Positions 51,076 through 59,625 of a stretch of 64,000 nucleotides of DNA are shown piece by piece. The stretch spans positions 434,001 through 498,000 of the forward strand of contig CADEFN010000004.1 of the NCBI GenBank assembly GCA_902826615.1, written 5' to 3'. Numbering within the stretch: position 1 is the first letter of the stretch; each line of letters starts with the position of its first letter. The notes under the pieces are model-generated. The model was not told the origin of the DNA and did not search any database. It worked only from the letters and a program-made list of their open reading frames with translations. The stretch comes from an uncultured Gemmatimonadota bacterium. Its GTDB lineage: Bacteria; Gemmatimonadota; Gemmatimonadetes; Gemmatimonadales; Gemmatimonadaceae. Position numbers and translations under genes: made by a program.

Positions 51076-51130
51076 CCGTGCCCACCGTGCCCACCGTGCT
51101 TCCCGTGCCTCCCATGCTTCCCGTGCTTCC
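51076..51130 (+). repeat. 9-bp tandem repeat between flgF and flgG
   Basis: About six units: CCGTGCCCA (twice), CCGTGCTTC, CCGTGCCTC, CCATGCTTC, CCGTGCTTC. Same unit family as the array at 20477-20573. It lies 7 bases after flgF and just before flgG. It has no second arm here. Confidence 0.85.
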
Positions 51131-51136
51131 GCTCTC

Positions 51137-51928
51137 ATGAACCCCGCCCTTCGCACCGCCGCTTCCGGCATGATGGCGCAGCAGACGCGCACCGAGGTCA
51201 TTTCCAACAACCTCGCCAACGTCAACACCACCGGCTTCAAGCGCAGCCGCGCCCAGTTTGAGGACCTGCTCTACCAGAACGTGCAGAACCCGGCCATCCT
51301 CGGTACGCCCGATGCCAACAGCAATCCGGCCATCCAGGTGGGACGCGGCACACGCCTCAACGCGGTGCAGCGTGTACATACCGGCGGTTCTCTCGAGCAG
51401 ACCAACCGCCCGCTGGATCTCGCGATGGAAGGCGAGGGCTACTTCCAGGTGCAGCTTGCCAATGGGCAGGTGGCCTACACACGTGATGGATCGTTCAGCA
51501 TCTCCGACACCGGCACCCTGGTGACATCAGGAGGGCAGACCGTGGTCCCGGGGATCAAGTTCCCGACTGATGCGTCGAACATCGCCATCTCGACCAGTGG
51601 CACGGTGTCGATCCAGCAGGGCAACGACGCCACACGAATCGTCGAAATCGGCCGCATCGAGATCGCCCGCTTCATGAACCCCTCGGGGCTCACGGCACTC
51701 GGCGAGAACCTCTACAGCGAAACACCGGCGTCGGGCACACCCATCGTCGGCTTTCCGCAGGACGACGCCTTCGGCCGGATCGTCCAGGGGCATCTCGAAA
51801 GCTCCAACGTCGAAATCGTGCAGGAGATGGTGGACATGATCACCTCCATGCGCGCCTATGAAATCAACTCCAAGGCGATCAAGAACGCCGAGGAGATGAT
51901 GCAGGTGGCCAACAACATGGTTCGTTAG
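51137..51928 (+). CDS. flgG: Distal rod protein FlgG
   Basis: A 263-residue rod protein: MNPALRTAASGMMAQQTRTE, VISNNLANVNTTGFKRSRA and the FlgG hallmark QVGRGTRLNAVQRVHTGGS, with the end EMVDMITSMRAYEINSKAI. It has no upstream SD visible because the repeat array reaches the start. The stop codon is part of CGTTAGGC. Confidence 0.95.
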   Translation: MNPALRTAASGMMAQQTRTEVISNNLANVNTTGFKRSRAQFEDLLYQNVQNPAILGTPDANSNPAIQVGRGTRLNAVQRVHTGGSLEQTNRPLDLAMEGEGYFQVQLANGQVAYTRDGSFSISDTGTLVTSGGQTVVPGIKFPTDASNIAISTSGTVSIQQGNDATRIVEIGRIEIARFMNPSGLTALGENLYSETPASGTPIVGFPQDDAFGRIVQGHLESSNVEIVQEMVDMITSMRAYEINSKAIKNAEEMMQVANNMVR

Positions 51929-51930
51929 GC

Positions 51931-52380
51931 ATGCCAGCGCACGGTGTTGCCCCGCTGCGTGTCCAGGCCCGGGCTCTGCTCGCGGCCCTCGGGCTGCTCC
52001 TGCTCGGCGCCGATCAGGCGCAGGCGCAGGCCGTGGCGGCGCGCCGTATTCCGCGGGGTGCCGTGCTCACGCAGGCCGATATCGTCACCGGCCCCGATTC
52101 CACCAATGTCCAGCCCGGCTGGGTTGCGCGACGGGTGATCAACGCCGGACAGCCGCTGCGTGCTCCCGCCGTTGAGCCACCGCGTCTGGTCACCGCCGGC
52201 CAGATGGTAAACCTGCATGTCGTACAGGACGGTTTTCGCCTCACCGTCCAGGGACGCGCCACCAGCCATGGTGACCTGGGCGACCAGGTGACCGTGCGGC
52301 TCGGACCCAACCGTAGAATTGCCGGCGTCATCACCGGCCCCAATCAGGTCACCGCGCTCGAAGCGCAGAGGTCCTCATGA
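51931..52380 (+). CDS. flgA: P-ring assembly chaperone FlgA
   Basis: A 149-residue protein, short for FlgA, with a signal peptide (ALLAALGLLLLGADQAQAQA) and a SAF domain: AARRIPRGAVLTQADIVTG and VNAGQPL-type VINAGQPLRAPAVEP, then LTVQGRATSHGDLGDQVTVR. FlgA helps FlgI assemble in the periplasm. It starts 2 bases after flgG and overlaps flgH by 4. Confidence 0.88.
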   Translation: MPAHGVAPLRVQARALLAALGLLLLGADQAQAQAVAARRIPRGAVLTQADIVTGPDSTNVQPGWVARRVINAGQPLRAPAVEPPRLVTAGQMVNLHVVQDGFRLTVQGRATSHGDLGDQVTVRLGPNRRIAGVITGPNQVTALEAQRSS

Positions 52381-53105
52381 TCCATCATTGCGATGTCGTT
52401 GTCACCCCACGCCGGGTCACGACCATCCGCGCCGTTCCCGAGCCCAAAGTGCGTCGCTGGCACCCTGCACTCACCGGAATCGCCATCCTGGTCCTGCTGA
52501 GTGTGCTTTCCGCCTGCCTGCAGGCTCAGCCCACGGCCGCTCGCCCGGACAGCACCAAGGCCGCGCCCGCCCGCTCGATCAGCTGGACCAGCGACAAACG
52601 CAATTTTGGCGTCGGCGACATTCTCCAGGTGTACGTCGACGAATACGCGCTGGCTGAGGCCAACAAGGTCAACAGCAACAGCGCTTCGCGCCGCCGTCGC
52701 ATGGACATCGGGGCCAATCCCCCCGTCATGCCTGGTGCCGCTGCTGGTGCCGCCCCGGCGTTAGGCCCCATCGATGCGTCGATCGAAACCGGTGACGGCG
52801 GCGAATCCCGGCAGCGCGGTGTGGCCTCGCGTGACACCCGTTATGTGGGCGATGTGGCGGTGCGAGTCATCGCCGTCACACCTGAAGGACTCCTGCAGGT
52901 GCGTGGGACCAAGACCATCGACGTCGACAAGAACAAGACGGTGCTCACCCTGAGCGGCTTTGTCCGCCCCATCGACGTGGGTGCGCGCGACGTGATCCGC
53001 TCCGAGTCGATTGCCGACGCGCAGATCTCCTATTCGGCAAAGGGCTCGCTCGGCAAGCCGAAGAACGGCATCATCAGCAAGATCCTCGGCCTCTTCTGGC
53101 CATGA
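52377..53105 (+). CDS. flgH: L-ring lipoprotein FlgH
   Basis: A 242-residue protein with a lipoprotein-type signal (ILVLLSVLSACLQAQ, lipobox LSAC, after about 40 residues of lead, so the true start may be later). The mature part has VGDILQVYVDEYALA and VTPEGLLQVRGTKTIDVDKN, FlgH motifs, and ends SKILGLFWP. FlgH forms the ring in the outer membrane; it shows that the cell has one. Confidence 0.9.
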   Translation: MIHHCDVVVTPRRVTTIRAVPEPKVRRWHPALTGIAILVLLSVLSACLQAQPTAARPDSTKAAPARSISWTSDKRNFGVGDILQVYVDEYALAEANKVNSNSASRRRRMDIGANPPVMPGAAAGAAPALGPIDASIETGDGGESRQRGVASRDTRYVGDVAVRVIAVTPEGLLQVRGTKTIDVDKNKTVLTLSGFVRPIDVGARDVIRSESIADAQISYSAKGSLGKPKNGIISKILGLFWP

Positions 53106-54145
53106 CCATGTGGCGTCGTCTCACGCTGGCCTTCGTGCTGGCCCTCCCGCTGCCGGGCTGGGCACAGGGAGTCCCGATCCGCGACCTCGTGGTGGATGAT
53201 CAGGCCGTGCCTACGCGCCTGGTGGGGTATGGGCTCGTGACCGGCTTGTCCGGCACGGGCGATCTGGCGTTTTCGGGCCGCAACGCGCAGCACACGGTGC
53301 AGTCGGTGGCCAACCTGCTGCGCCGCTTTGACATCATCGTGCCCGCCGAGCTGCTGCGCACGCGTAACGTGGCGGCGGTGCTCGTGACCGCCGAGGTGTC
53401 CCCGTATCTGCGTCCCGGCGGACGTTTCGACGTGCAAGTGGCCTCGGTCGGCGACGCGCGTTCGTTGCGCGGTGGCGTGTTGTGGATGACGCCGCTTGTG
53501 GCAGAAGCCGGTGGCAAAGCCCTCGGGACCGCTCAGGGCGAACTGCTCATCGAAGACGCCGACTATGTGCGGCGTCGTGTGGGCTACTCCGGTGCCAGCG
53601 GGCGCATTGCCGCGGGCGGCATTGTCGAAACCGACCTGCCCCGCCCGGCCTTTGCGCAGTCGTCGCGACTGCTGCTCAAGCAACCCGATATCGGTGTGGC
53701 TGCCCGGATTGCGGCCCTCGTCGATTCGGTCGTCGGGAAGGAAACGGCCAAGGTCGACGATCCGGGTTCGATCACCTTGACGTTAGGCGACAGTGGTGGC
53801 GGTCAGGCGGCACAGCTGGCCCGCATTCGCGATCTCAAGATCGAGGCGGGGCGCGTGGCGCGGATCATCATCGATCAGCGCACGGGCACGGTGGTCGCCG
53901 GTGGCGATCTTGCCCTCGGTCCCGGCATGGTAAGTGTCGCCGGGTTGTCGCTCTCCATCGGTGGTGCTGCACCGGCCGATTCGGCGCCGCCGGCGGCCGG
54001 TCAGGTGCGAGTGCCCAGTGGTGCGACGGTCCAGCAGCTCGCCGCCGCGCTCCACGCCGTCAAGACACCACCACAGCAGGTGGCGATGGTTTTCGAGGCG
54101 CTGCGGTCCGTGGGCGCCCTCAACGCTGACATTGTGGCACGCTGA
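53102..54145 (+). CDS. flgI: P-ring protein FlgI
   Basis: A 347-residue protein with signal peptide (RLTLAFVLALPLPGWAQG), then PIRDLVVDDQAVPTRLVGYG and LSGTGDLAFS, NVAAVLVTAEVSPYLRPGGR, and ADVVARINPRTGTVV-type RIIIDQRTGTVVAGGDLAL. It forms the periplasmic ring at the peptidoglycan. Overlaps flgH by 4 bases and flgJ by one. Confidence 0.95.
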   Translation: MTMWRRLTLAFVLALPLPGWAQGVPIRDLVVDDQAVPTRLVGYGLVTGLSGTGDLAFSGRNAQHTVQSVANLLRRFDIIVPAELLRTRNVAAVLVTAEVSPYLRPGGRFDVQVASVGDARSLRGGVLWMTPLVAEAGGKALGTAQGELLIEDADYVRRRVGYSGASGRIAAGGIVETDLPRPAFAQSSRLLLKQPDIGVAARIAALVDSVVGKETAKVDDPGSITLTLGDSGGGQAAQLARIRDLKIEAGRVARIIIDQRTGTVVAGGDLALGPGMVSVAGLSLSIGGAAPADSAPPAAGQVRVPSGATVQQLAAALHAVKTPPQQVAMVFEALRSVGALNADIVAR

Positions 54146-54444
54146 TGACCATTCCTCCGCTCTCCTCTCTCGGTACACCTGACGTCGGTCGCGATCCGCG
54201 CCTGACCCAGGCTGTGCGTCAACTGCAAGGTGTCTTTGTGGAGCAGCTCTTCAAGGCCATGCGTGAAACAGTGCCCGACGATGGTGTCATCGCCGGCGGC
54301 TCGGGCGAGGCCATGTTCACCGGTCTCATGGACCAGCATCTGGCCGACATCGTCCCCGAGCAATGGTCCACGTCGCTCGGGGAATCCCTGCTGCGCCAGT
54401 TTGTGCAGCCGGCGCCGGTTGCTGTCACCCTGGAGGCCACATGA
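54145..54444 (+). CDS. flgJ: Rod-binding protein FlgJ, without hydrolase domain
   Basis: A 99-residue protein matching only the rod-binding half of FlgJ: VRQLQGVFVEQLFKAMRETV, then GSGEAMFTGLMDQHLADI. Enteric FlgJ has a further glucosaminidase of about 150 residues that opens peptidoglycan; it is absent, and the stop is clean. Single-domain FlgJ is known elsewhere, with a separate hydrolase. The only hydrolase-like domain in this window is inside FliK. Confidence 0.9.
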   Translation: MTIPPLSSLGTPDVGRDPRLTQAVRQLQGVFVEQLFKAMRETVPDDGVIAGGSGEAMFTGLMDQHLADIVPEQWSTSLGESLLRQFVQPAPVAVTLEAT

Positions 54445-54986
54445 CCGCCGCACCACTGTATCCGCTCTCGGTTCCTACGCCGGCCACGGCCGCGCAATGG
54501 AGTTCTCTCGTCAGCGGGCTCACTGACGCACTCACCAGCGAACGCCGCCTCATCGAAGAGCTGGTCGTGGCGATGCACAACCAGCGCGAAGCGGTCGCGG
54601 CCGACGACCTGGCGGCCATCGACGACTCCGTCTTTGCGGTGCAGCGCATTCTGCTCACCCTCGGCGAAGCCCGCAAACGGCGTCGCACCCTGAATGCACG
54701 GCTCGGTCAGCCCGAAGATCTGCCCCTGCGGGAGATTCTCGAACGCCTCGGCCCACACGCCACCGACACGCTGCGCATTGCCCGCGACGAACTCCAGCGG
54801 TCCGCCCAGCGTCTGGCCCGTGACGTGGCCACCAACCGCCAGCTGCTACGTGAGGCCCTCGCCACCAGTGAGGAGATGGTGCGCACCCTGGCCGGTGTGC
54901 CGCCCGATCGGGTGGGGTATGGCGACAGCGTCAAGCGTCAGCCCTCGTCGGGACACAGTTCGTATCTCGTGAACCGGAGGGCCTGA
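54441..54986 (+). CDS. flgN: FlgN-like export chaperone
   Basis: Starts at ATG 54441 overlapping flgJ (ATGA). 181 residues, helical, with the FlgN pattern LTDALTSERRLIEELVVAM, REAVAADDLAAIDDSV and a helix with LARDVATNRQLLREAL. FlgN guards FlgK and FlgL until export; flgK follows 3 bases later. The C-terminal 25 residues are disordered. Confidence 0.82.
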   Translation: MTAAPLYPLSVPTPATAAQWSSLVSGLTDALTSERRLIEELVVAMHNQREAVAADDLAAIDDSVFAVQRILLTLGEARKRRRTLNARLGQPEDLPLREILERLGPHATDTLRIARDELQRSAQRLARDVATNRQLLREALATSEEMVRTLAGVPPDRVGYGDSVKRQPSSGHSSYLVNRRA

Positions 54987-54989
54987 GCC

Positions 54990-56450
54990 GTGTCCACGTT
55001 CGGCAGCATCCTGAGTATTGCCCGCACCGCCATCGCCGCGCATCAGACGGCCATGCAGACCGTCTCGCACAACCTGGCGAATGCTGAAACACCCGGGTAC
55101 TCGCGGCAGCGTGCCGAACTCACGGCCAAGTGGCCGCAGTCGTTCGGCTTTGGCAACGTCGGCACTGGCGCCACCGTGTCCAACATCGTCCGCCTGCGCG
55201 ACGAATTGCTCGACAACTCCTACCGACGTGAGGCCGGCAATCGCGAATCGTTCCTCATGCGGCGCGATGTGCTCTCGGAGGCCGAAGGCATTCTTGGCGA
55301 GCCCGGCGACTCCGGGCTTGCCCCGACCCTCGATGCCTTCTGGAATGCCTGGAGTGACCTCTCCAACAACCCGTCGAATGCCAGCGCGCGCAACGTCGTG
55401 CGTCAGCGCGGGATCCAGGTCACTTCGGCGCTCAACTCGTATTCCCTGCGTCTGGGTGATCTGGCCAATCGCACCCGCGAGCGGTTGTCGACCACGGTGG
55501 ATGAAATCAACATCATGGCCGGGCAGGTAGCCGATCTCAATCGCCAGATCACGGCGTCCGAGGTGAGTGGCTTGCAGGCGCCCGATCTTCGCGACGCCCG
55601 CGACCGGATCGCCGACAAGCTCGCCGAACTGGCCGGCGCGCGTACCGAAATCCAGTCCAACGGTACGTTAGGCGTGTACATCCGGTCCATCATGCTGGTG
55701 GATGCCACCAACGCCCGTACCCTCGAGGTGCGGGGCGGCACCCAGATCTCGCTCGGAATGAAGGGCGACCCCGACCCGCTCATCGGCATTGCGGGCCCCA
55801 TCGCCCAGATGGTGGATCTGGTGAACACCGATCTCCCGGCCATCACCGCGCGTCTCGACGAATTTGCCCGTGGCCTCGTGAATGGCGTCAACGAATATCA
55901 CATGTCGGGCTGGACCGCGGCGGGCGACGCGTTAGGCGGCGCCAACTGGAATCCACTCCTCGGACCCACCGGTTCGCGCGTGGCCTTCTTTGATCCGGCC
56001 TGGACCACCGCCGGCGGTATTCGCATCTCCGCGGAAGTGACCGCCGACGTGAACGTCATTGCGGCCGGCGATGTGCAGAATGCGCCCGGCAACAACAATA
56101 CCTCGCTGGCCCTTGCGGCTCTGCGCGACGACAACGGGATGGACGCGCTCCGCACGCGCATGGGGGCGAACTTCGCCACCCAGATCGGCTTTGCCACCGG
56201 CACCACCTACATGGAGCACCACGCCTCGACCATCACCGACGTCGGCGTGAGTGTGGCCGACGCCGGGCATGAATACGAGGTCTACAACACCCTGTCCCGG
56301 CAGGCCGATGGCCGTCGCGCCAGTGTGAACGGCGTTTCGATTGACGAAGAACTCACCCTGATGATGCGTCACCAACAAGCCTATGCCGCCGCCACCCGCA
56401 TTGTGAATGCGGCTGATGAGATGGCGCAGGCCCTGCTTTCGATGGTCTGA
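54990..56450 (+). CDS. flgK: Hook-filament junction protein FlgK
   Basis: Starts at GTG 54990. 486 residues: FGSILSIARTAIAAHQTAM, SHNLANAETPGYSRQR at the N-terminus, NPSNASARNVVRQRGIQ, and the C-terminal YNTLSRQADGRRASVNGVS, then MRHQQAYAAATRIVNAADEM in pieces. FlgK makes the first junction ring above the hook. FlgL is encoded in the minus-strand operon. Confidence 0.95.
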   Translation: MSTFGSILSIARTAIAAHQTAMQTVSHNLANAETPGYSRQRAELTAKWPQSFGFGNVGTGATVSNIVRLRDELLDNSYRREAGNRESFLMRRDVLSEAEGILGEPGDSGLAPTLDAFWNAWSDLSNNPSNASARNVVRQRGIQVTSALNSYSLRLGDLANRTRERLSTTVDEINIMAGQVADLNRQITASEVSGLQAPDLRDARDRIADKLAELAGARTEIQSNGTLGVYIRSIMLVDATNARTLEVRGGTQISLGMKGDPDPLIGIAGPIAQMVDLVNTDLPAITARLDEFARGLVNGVNEYHMSGWTAAGDALGGANWNPLLGPTGSRVAFFDPAWTTAGGIRISAEVTADVNVIAAGDVQNAPGNNNTSLALAALRDDNGMDALRTRMGANFATQIGFATGTTYMEHHASTITDVGVSVADAGHEYEVYNTLSRQADGRRASVNGVSIDEELTLMMRHQQAYAAATRIVNAADEMAQALLSMV

Positions 56451-56452
56451 TC

Positions 56453-56692
56453 ATGCTGATTCTCAGCCGGAAACCCGGCGACGCCATCATCATTGAAGGC
56501 GGTATTCGCATTGTCGTGCTGGCATCCGACCGGCGCGGTGTGCGGCTGGGCATCGACGCCCCGCCCAGTGTGAGCATTGTGCGCGAGGAAATTGTCAACC
56601 AGGTCGCGGATCAGAATCGCATGGCCGGCGCCAACGCCTCCACGCGTGAACTCATCGGCGGAGTGAAGACCACTCCCCGCGGCACATCGTGA
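56453..56692 (+). CDS. csrA: Translational regulator CsrA
   Basis: A 79-residue protein: MLILSRKPGDAIIIEGGIRI, GVRLGIDAPPSVSIVREEI, the classic CsrA strands with the RNA-contact residues Leu4 and Arg44-equivalent (VREE). The tail after residue 55 is a disordered add-on. CsrA blocks fliC translation and is countered by FliW. It starts 2 bases after flgK. Confidence 0.95.
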   Translation: MLILSRKPGDAIIIEGGIRIVVLASDRRGVRLGIDAPPSVSIVREEIVNQVADQNRMAGANASTRELIGGVKTTPRGTS

Positions 56693-56722
56693 GCACACTC
56701 CGTCACGTCCGCCGTCCGCACC

Positions 56723-56750
56723 TCATGCTTCACCGCCCACCCGTCGATAC
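56723..56750 (+). promoter_or_regulatory. Weak sigma-28 promoter candidate before motA
   Basis: TCAT, 16 bases, GTCGATAC; the -10 core CGATAC is shared with the fliC, flgL and flgM promoters, but the -35 is poor. It is 47 bases before motA. The 105-base gap shows no sigma-54 site. Confidence 0.35.
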
Positions 56751-56797
56751 TTCAAAGAGCCACCCCCGTTTTCTGACCACCGACTGACGCCGAAGCC

Positions 56798-57655
56798 GTG
56801 TTCCAAATCATAGGTCTTGTTGTGGTGCTCGGCTCCGTCATCGCGGGCTATGTGCTCCACCATGGAAAGATGGGTGTGCTGTGGCAGCCCACCGAATTCA
56901 TCATCATCGGTGGCGCAGGCATCGGCGCGTTCATCATGGCCAACCCTCCCACGGTGATCAAGGGTGCGCTTGCCGCATCGCTCGGCGTACTCAAGCCCAA
57001 CCCCTTCACCAAGAAGGCGTACGGCGAATTGCTGCAGGTCTTGTTCGAAGTGTTTCAGACCGCGCGAAAGGACGGGCTCATCGCGCTCGAATCGCATATC
57101 GAGGATCCGAAGAAGAGCGCGATCTTCTCCAAGTATCACGGGTTCCTGCATCATCATCATGCGGTCGTCTTTCTCTGCGATACACTCAAGGTGCTGCTGA
57201 CCGGTGCGGTGGAAGACCATCACCTCGCCGAAATTCTCGATCTCGACCTCGAGCGTCATCACGAGGAAGAACACCAGATTCCCGCCGCCATCACCAACAC
57301 GGGCGACGCCATGCCGGGCTTTGGCATCGTGGCCGCCGTGTTAGGCGTCGTGATCACCATGGGTTCCATTGGTGGGGCGGCATCGGAAATCGGTAACAAG
57401 GTGGCAGCGGCCCTCGTCGGAACGTTCCTGGGCATTCTCCTCGCGTACGGCATGATCGGGCCCTTCGCCAAGTCGATCGAGGCACGGCAGCGCGCCGAGG
57501 GACAATACATGGCATGCATCCGGACCGCTCTGCTCTCCTTTGCCAGAGGCGACGCCCCCATGACCTGTGTGGAGTTCGCGCGACGCAATGTCGAGCCAGC
57601 GGATCGACCGACCTTTGCCGAACTCGAAGGCCTGACACGCAAGAAGGCAGCGTAA
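56798..57655 (+). CDS. motA: Stator protein MotA
   Basis: Starts at GTG 56798. 285 residues with four membrane helices: IIGLVVVLGSVIAGYVLHHG, TEFIIIGGAGIGAFIMANPP, and later MPGFGIVAAVLGVVITMGSI and ALVGTFLGILLAYGMIGPFA, the paired Pro-containing helices of proton-type MotA. The cytoplasmic loop has charged residues for FliG and an odd HHHH near residue 124. It forms the stator with MotB. Confidence 0.94.
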   Translation: MFQIIGLVVVLGSVIAGYVLHHGKMGVLWQPTEFIIIGGAGIGAFIMANPPTVIKGALAASLGVLKPNPFTKKAYGELLQVLFEVFQTARKDGLIALESHIEDPKKSAIFSKYHGFLHHHHAVVFLCDTLKVLLTGAVEDHHLAEILDLDLERHHEEEHQIPAAITNTGDAMPGFGIVAAVLGVVITMGSIGGAASEIGNKVAAALVGTFLGILLAYGMIGPFAKSIEARQRAEGQYMACIRTALLSFARGDAPMTCVEFARRNVEPADRPTFAELEGLTRKKAA

Positions 57656-57656
57656 C

Positions 57657-58496
57657 GTGGCCAAGGGCGGCGGCAAGGTTGTCATCATCAAGAAGATCAA
57701 GAAGGGAGGCCACGGACATCACGGTGGCTCCTGGAAGGTGGCCTACGCCGACTTCGTGACCGCCATGATGGCCTTCTTCATGGTGATGTGGATCCTCGGC
57801 ATGGACGAGAACACGCGCAAAGCCATCGAGGGTTACTTCTCCAATCCCATCGGATTCAAGAAGGGGTATTCGTCCGGCTCGAGCCCACTCGCCAGCGGCG
57901 CCTCACCCGCTCAGGTGCAGCGTGACGCCATGCAGCTGGCGCTCCGGTCGCTGCAGCAGCGTCGCTTTGAGGAAGTGAAGAAACTGCTGACGGGCAAGAT
58001 GGACTCGCTCCACACACAGGGACTGCTCAGCTCCAAGATCGAAGTGACGATCACCAACGCAGGTCTGCGCATCGAGCTGCTGGAAAGCGAGACTGGCAAC
58101 ACCTGGTTTGACTTCGGCTCGCACGACATGAAGGAGCAGGGGAAGGTGGCGCTCCGCATCATTGCCGACGAACTGAACAATCTCGACAACCCCGTGGCCA
58201 TCGAAGGGCACACGGACGCCGTGCAATACTCGAGGCGCGACTACACCAACTGGGAACTCTCCGCCGACCGCGCCAACGCGGCGCGCCGGCTGCTGGAGGG
58301 CATGGGGATCCCCCCGGAACGCATTGTGTCTGTGAACGGCCTCGCCGACAAGCAGCTCAAGTTCCCCTTCGATCCCAAGAACCCGGCCAACCGGCGCATC
58401 ACGATTTTGCTGCCCTTTCTCACTGCGCCTGAACCGGCGACGATCGATGCGCTCAAGGAGCGCCTCGCCGCCAGCACACCGCCGGCCGGCCCGTAG
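57657..58496 (+). CDS. motB: Stator protein MotB
   Basis: Starts at GTG 57657, 1 base after motA. 279 residues: basic cytoplasmic start, membrane helix with the proton-carrying Asp in WKVAYADFVTAMMAFFMVMW (Asp near residue 32), plug segment, and an OmpA-type peptidoglycan-binding domain (140-260) with FDFGSHDM, AIEGHTDAV and NWELSADRANAARRLL. It anchors the stator to the wall. The proton-type YADF motif argues against sodium. Confidence 0.95.
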   Translation: MAKGGGKVVIIKKIKKGGHGHHGGSWKVAYADFVTAMMAFFMVMWILGMDENTRKAIEGYFSNPIGFKKGYSSGSSPLASGASPAQVQRDAMQLALRSLQQRRFEEVKKLLTGKMDSLHTQGLLSSKIEVTITNAGLRIELLESETGNTWFDFGSHDMKEQGKVALRIIADELNNLDNPVAIEGHTDAVQYSRRDYTNWELSADRANAARRLLEGMGIPPERIVSVNGLADKQLKFPFDPKNPANRRITILLPFLTAPEPATIDALKERLAASTPPAGP

Positions 58497-58502
58497 GACG
58501 CG

Positions 58503-58532
58503 TCTCGCGACCTCTGGCGGTCCGTCGCGAGA
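58503..58532. terminator. Hairpin between motB and the esterase gene
   Basis: 9-base arms TCTCGCGAC (58503-58511) and GTCGCGAGA (58524-58532) with a 12-base loop, lying between two convergent stops. No T run. Probably a two-way terminator. Confidence 0.55.
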
Positions 58533-58554
58533 GGTCAGGTGTGCGAGTACCGAG

Positions 58555-59508
58555 TCAGCGGGTGGCCTGCATCGCCGCCATCCGCGCCTCGGCCTCCCGG
58601 CGAATCTCGTCGTCGTGCACGCCTGGACGCATGCAGTGCACCGAACGCAGTCCTGCGGCGATTCCACGCGCCTGAATGGAGGCGTGATCCTCATTGTTCA
58701 TCACTTCCCATTGCACGCGCGCGCTGGGCCACCGGCGCACCGCGAACTGCTCCGCAATCCACGTCACTCCGCTTCCAAAGCGGCAGAGCGCGTTGGGTAC
58801 GTTCTGGTCCACCTCTACCTTGCCGCAGCAGGCAAACAGATCAATGTCGAGGTCGCTGTGTGTGTCGGCGAAGGCTGCCTCGGCGGATACGATCTCGCCT
58901 GGCGCGGTGCCGAAGCTGGGGCTGATGGCGATGTAACGACGGAATGGACTCCCCGCATCGAAGAGCGCCCGCAGCACGAAATGCCCGCCTGACGAGTCGC
59001 CAAGAAGTGTGTGGCGTCCTGCAACATCCACCGGGAAACGTTCGGCCAGAGCCGGAAGTAGTTCGTCTCGCAGGAATGACATGAAGCGGTCGTACCCACC
59101 GGCCCGAATTTCGAGTTCCGGACGACCTTCAGCTGCCTTGAGCATGCCGTGGATGTTCAGCAGCAACTGGCCCAGGGGATCGGCCATCTCCCATGGACCG
59201 TGAAAGTCAAAGTTGCGGCGCCCGTACCAGCTCGCCGAGCCCTCATCGGAAGGATACCCCACGCCAACCACTATGGAGGGCGGGAGCGCTGGAGCCTGCA
59301 TGGCAAAGCCGCCGTGGACCTGTGGCTGCACGAGGTCAAAGAGGATGTTGCCGTCGGTGACCAGGATGACAGGATACCTCGTTTCATCGGCACCGGCACC
59401 GTGCGGCAGCGACACATCTATCGTGTAGCGGCCAAGTCCCTCGGCGTGGACCTCAAAACGATGCAGGGGTTGGGACGGTAGCGGCTGTGGCTTGAGGAGG
59501 AGTGGCAT
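58555..59508 (-). CDS. Fes-type alpha/beta hydrolase
   Basis: Start chosen at ATG 59506-59508; the longer frame adds 80 residues of poor quality. About 317 residues, with YPVILVTDGNILFDL, nucleophile motif GDSSGG near residue 180 (Ser), SPSFGTAPGE and a likely His in NNEDHASI near 280. It belongs to the putative esterase family like the gene at 6003-7202 but shows no signal peptide. Substrate unknown. Confidence 0.75.
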   Translation of the reverse strand: MPLLLKPQPLPSQPLHRFEVHAEGLGRYTIDVSLPHGAGADETRYPVILVTDGNILFDLVQPQVHGGFAMQAPALPPSIVVGVGYPSDEGSASWYGRRNFDFHGPWEMADPLGQLLLNIHGMLKAAEGRPELEIRAGGYDRFMSFLRDELLPALAERFPVDVAGRHTLLGDSSGGHFVLRALFDAGSPFRRYIAISPSFGTAPGEIVSAEAAFADTHSDLDIDLFACCGKVEVDQNVPNALCRFGSGVTWIAEQFAVRRWPSARVQWEVMNNEDHASIQARGIAAGLRSVHCMRPGVHDDEIRREAEARMAAMQATR

Positions 59509-59625
59509 GGACGTGTTGACGGCGGTGGCGTGCAATACCTGTGAAAGTGCCGACGTGACGCTGAGGCCGCCATGCCGGCAGCCACTCGGGTACCGCGCCA
59601 GAGGTACCCGTGCCATCTTGCCTGT

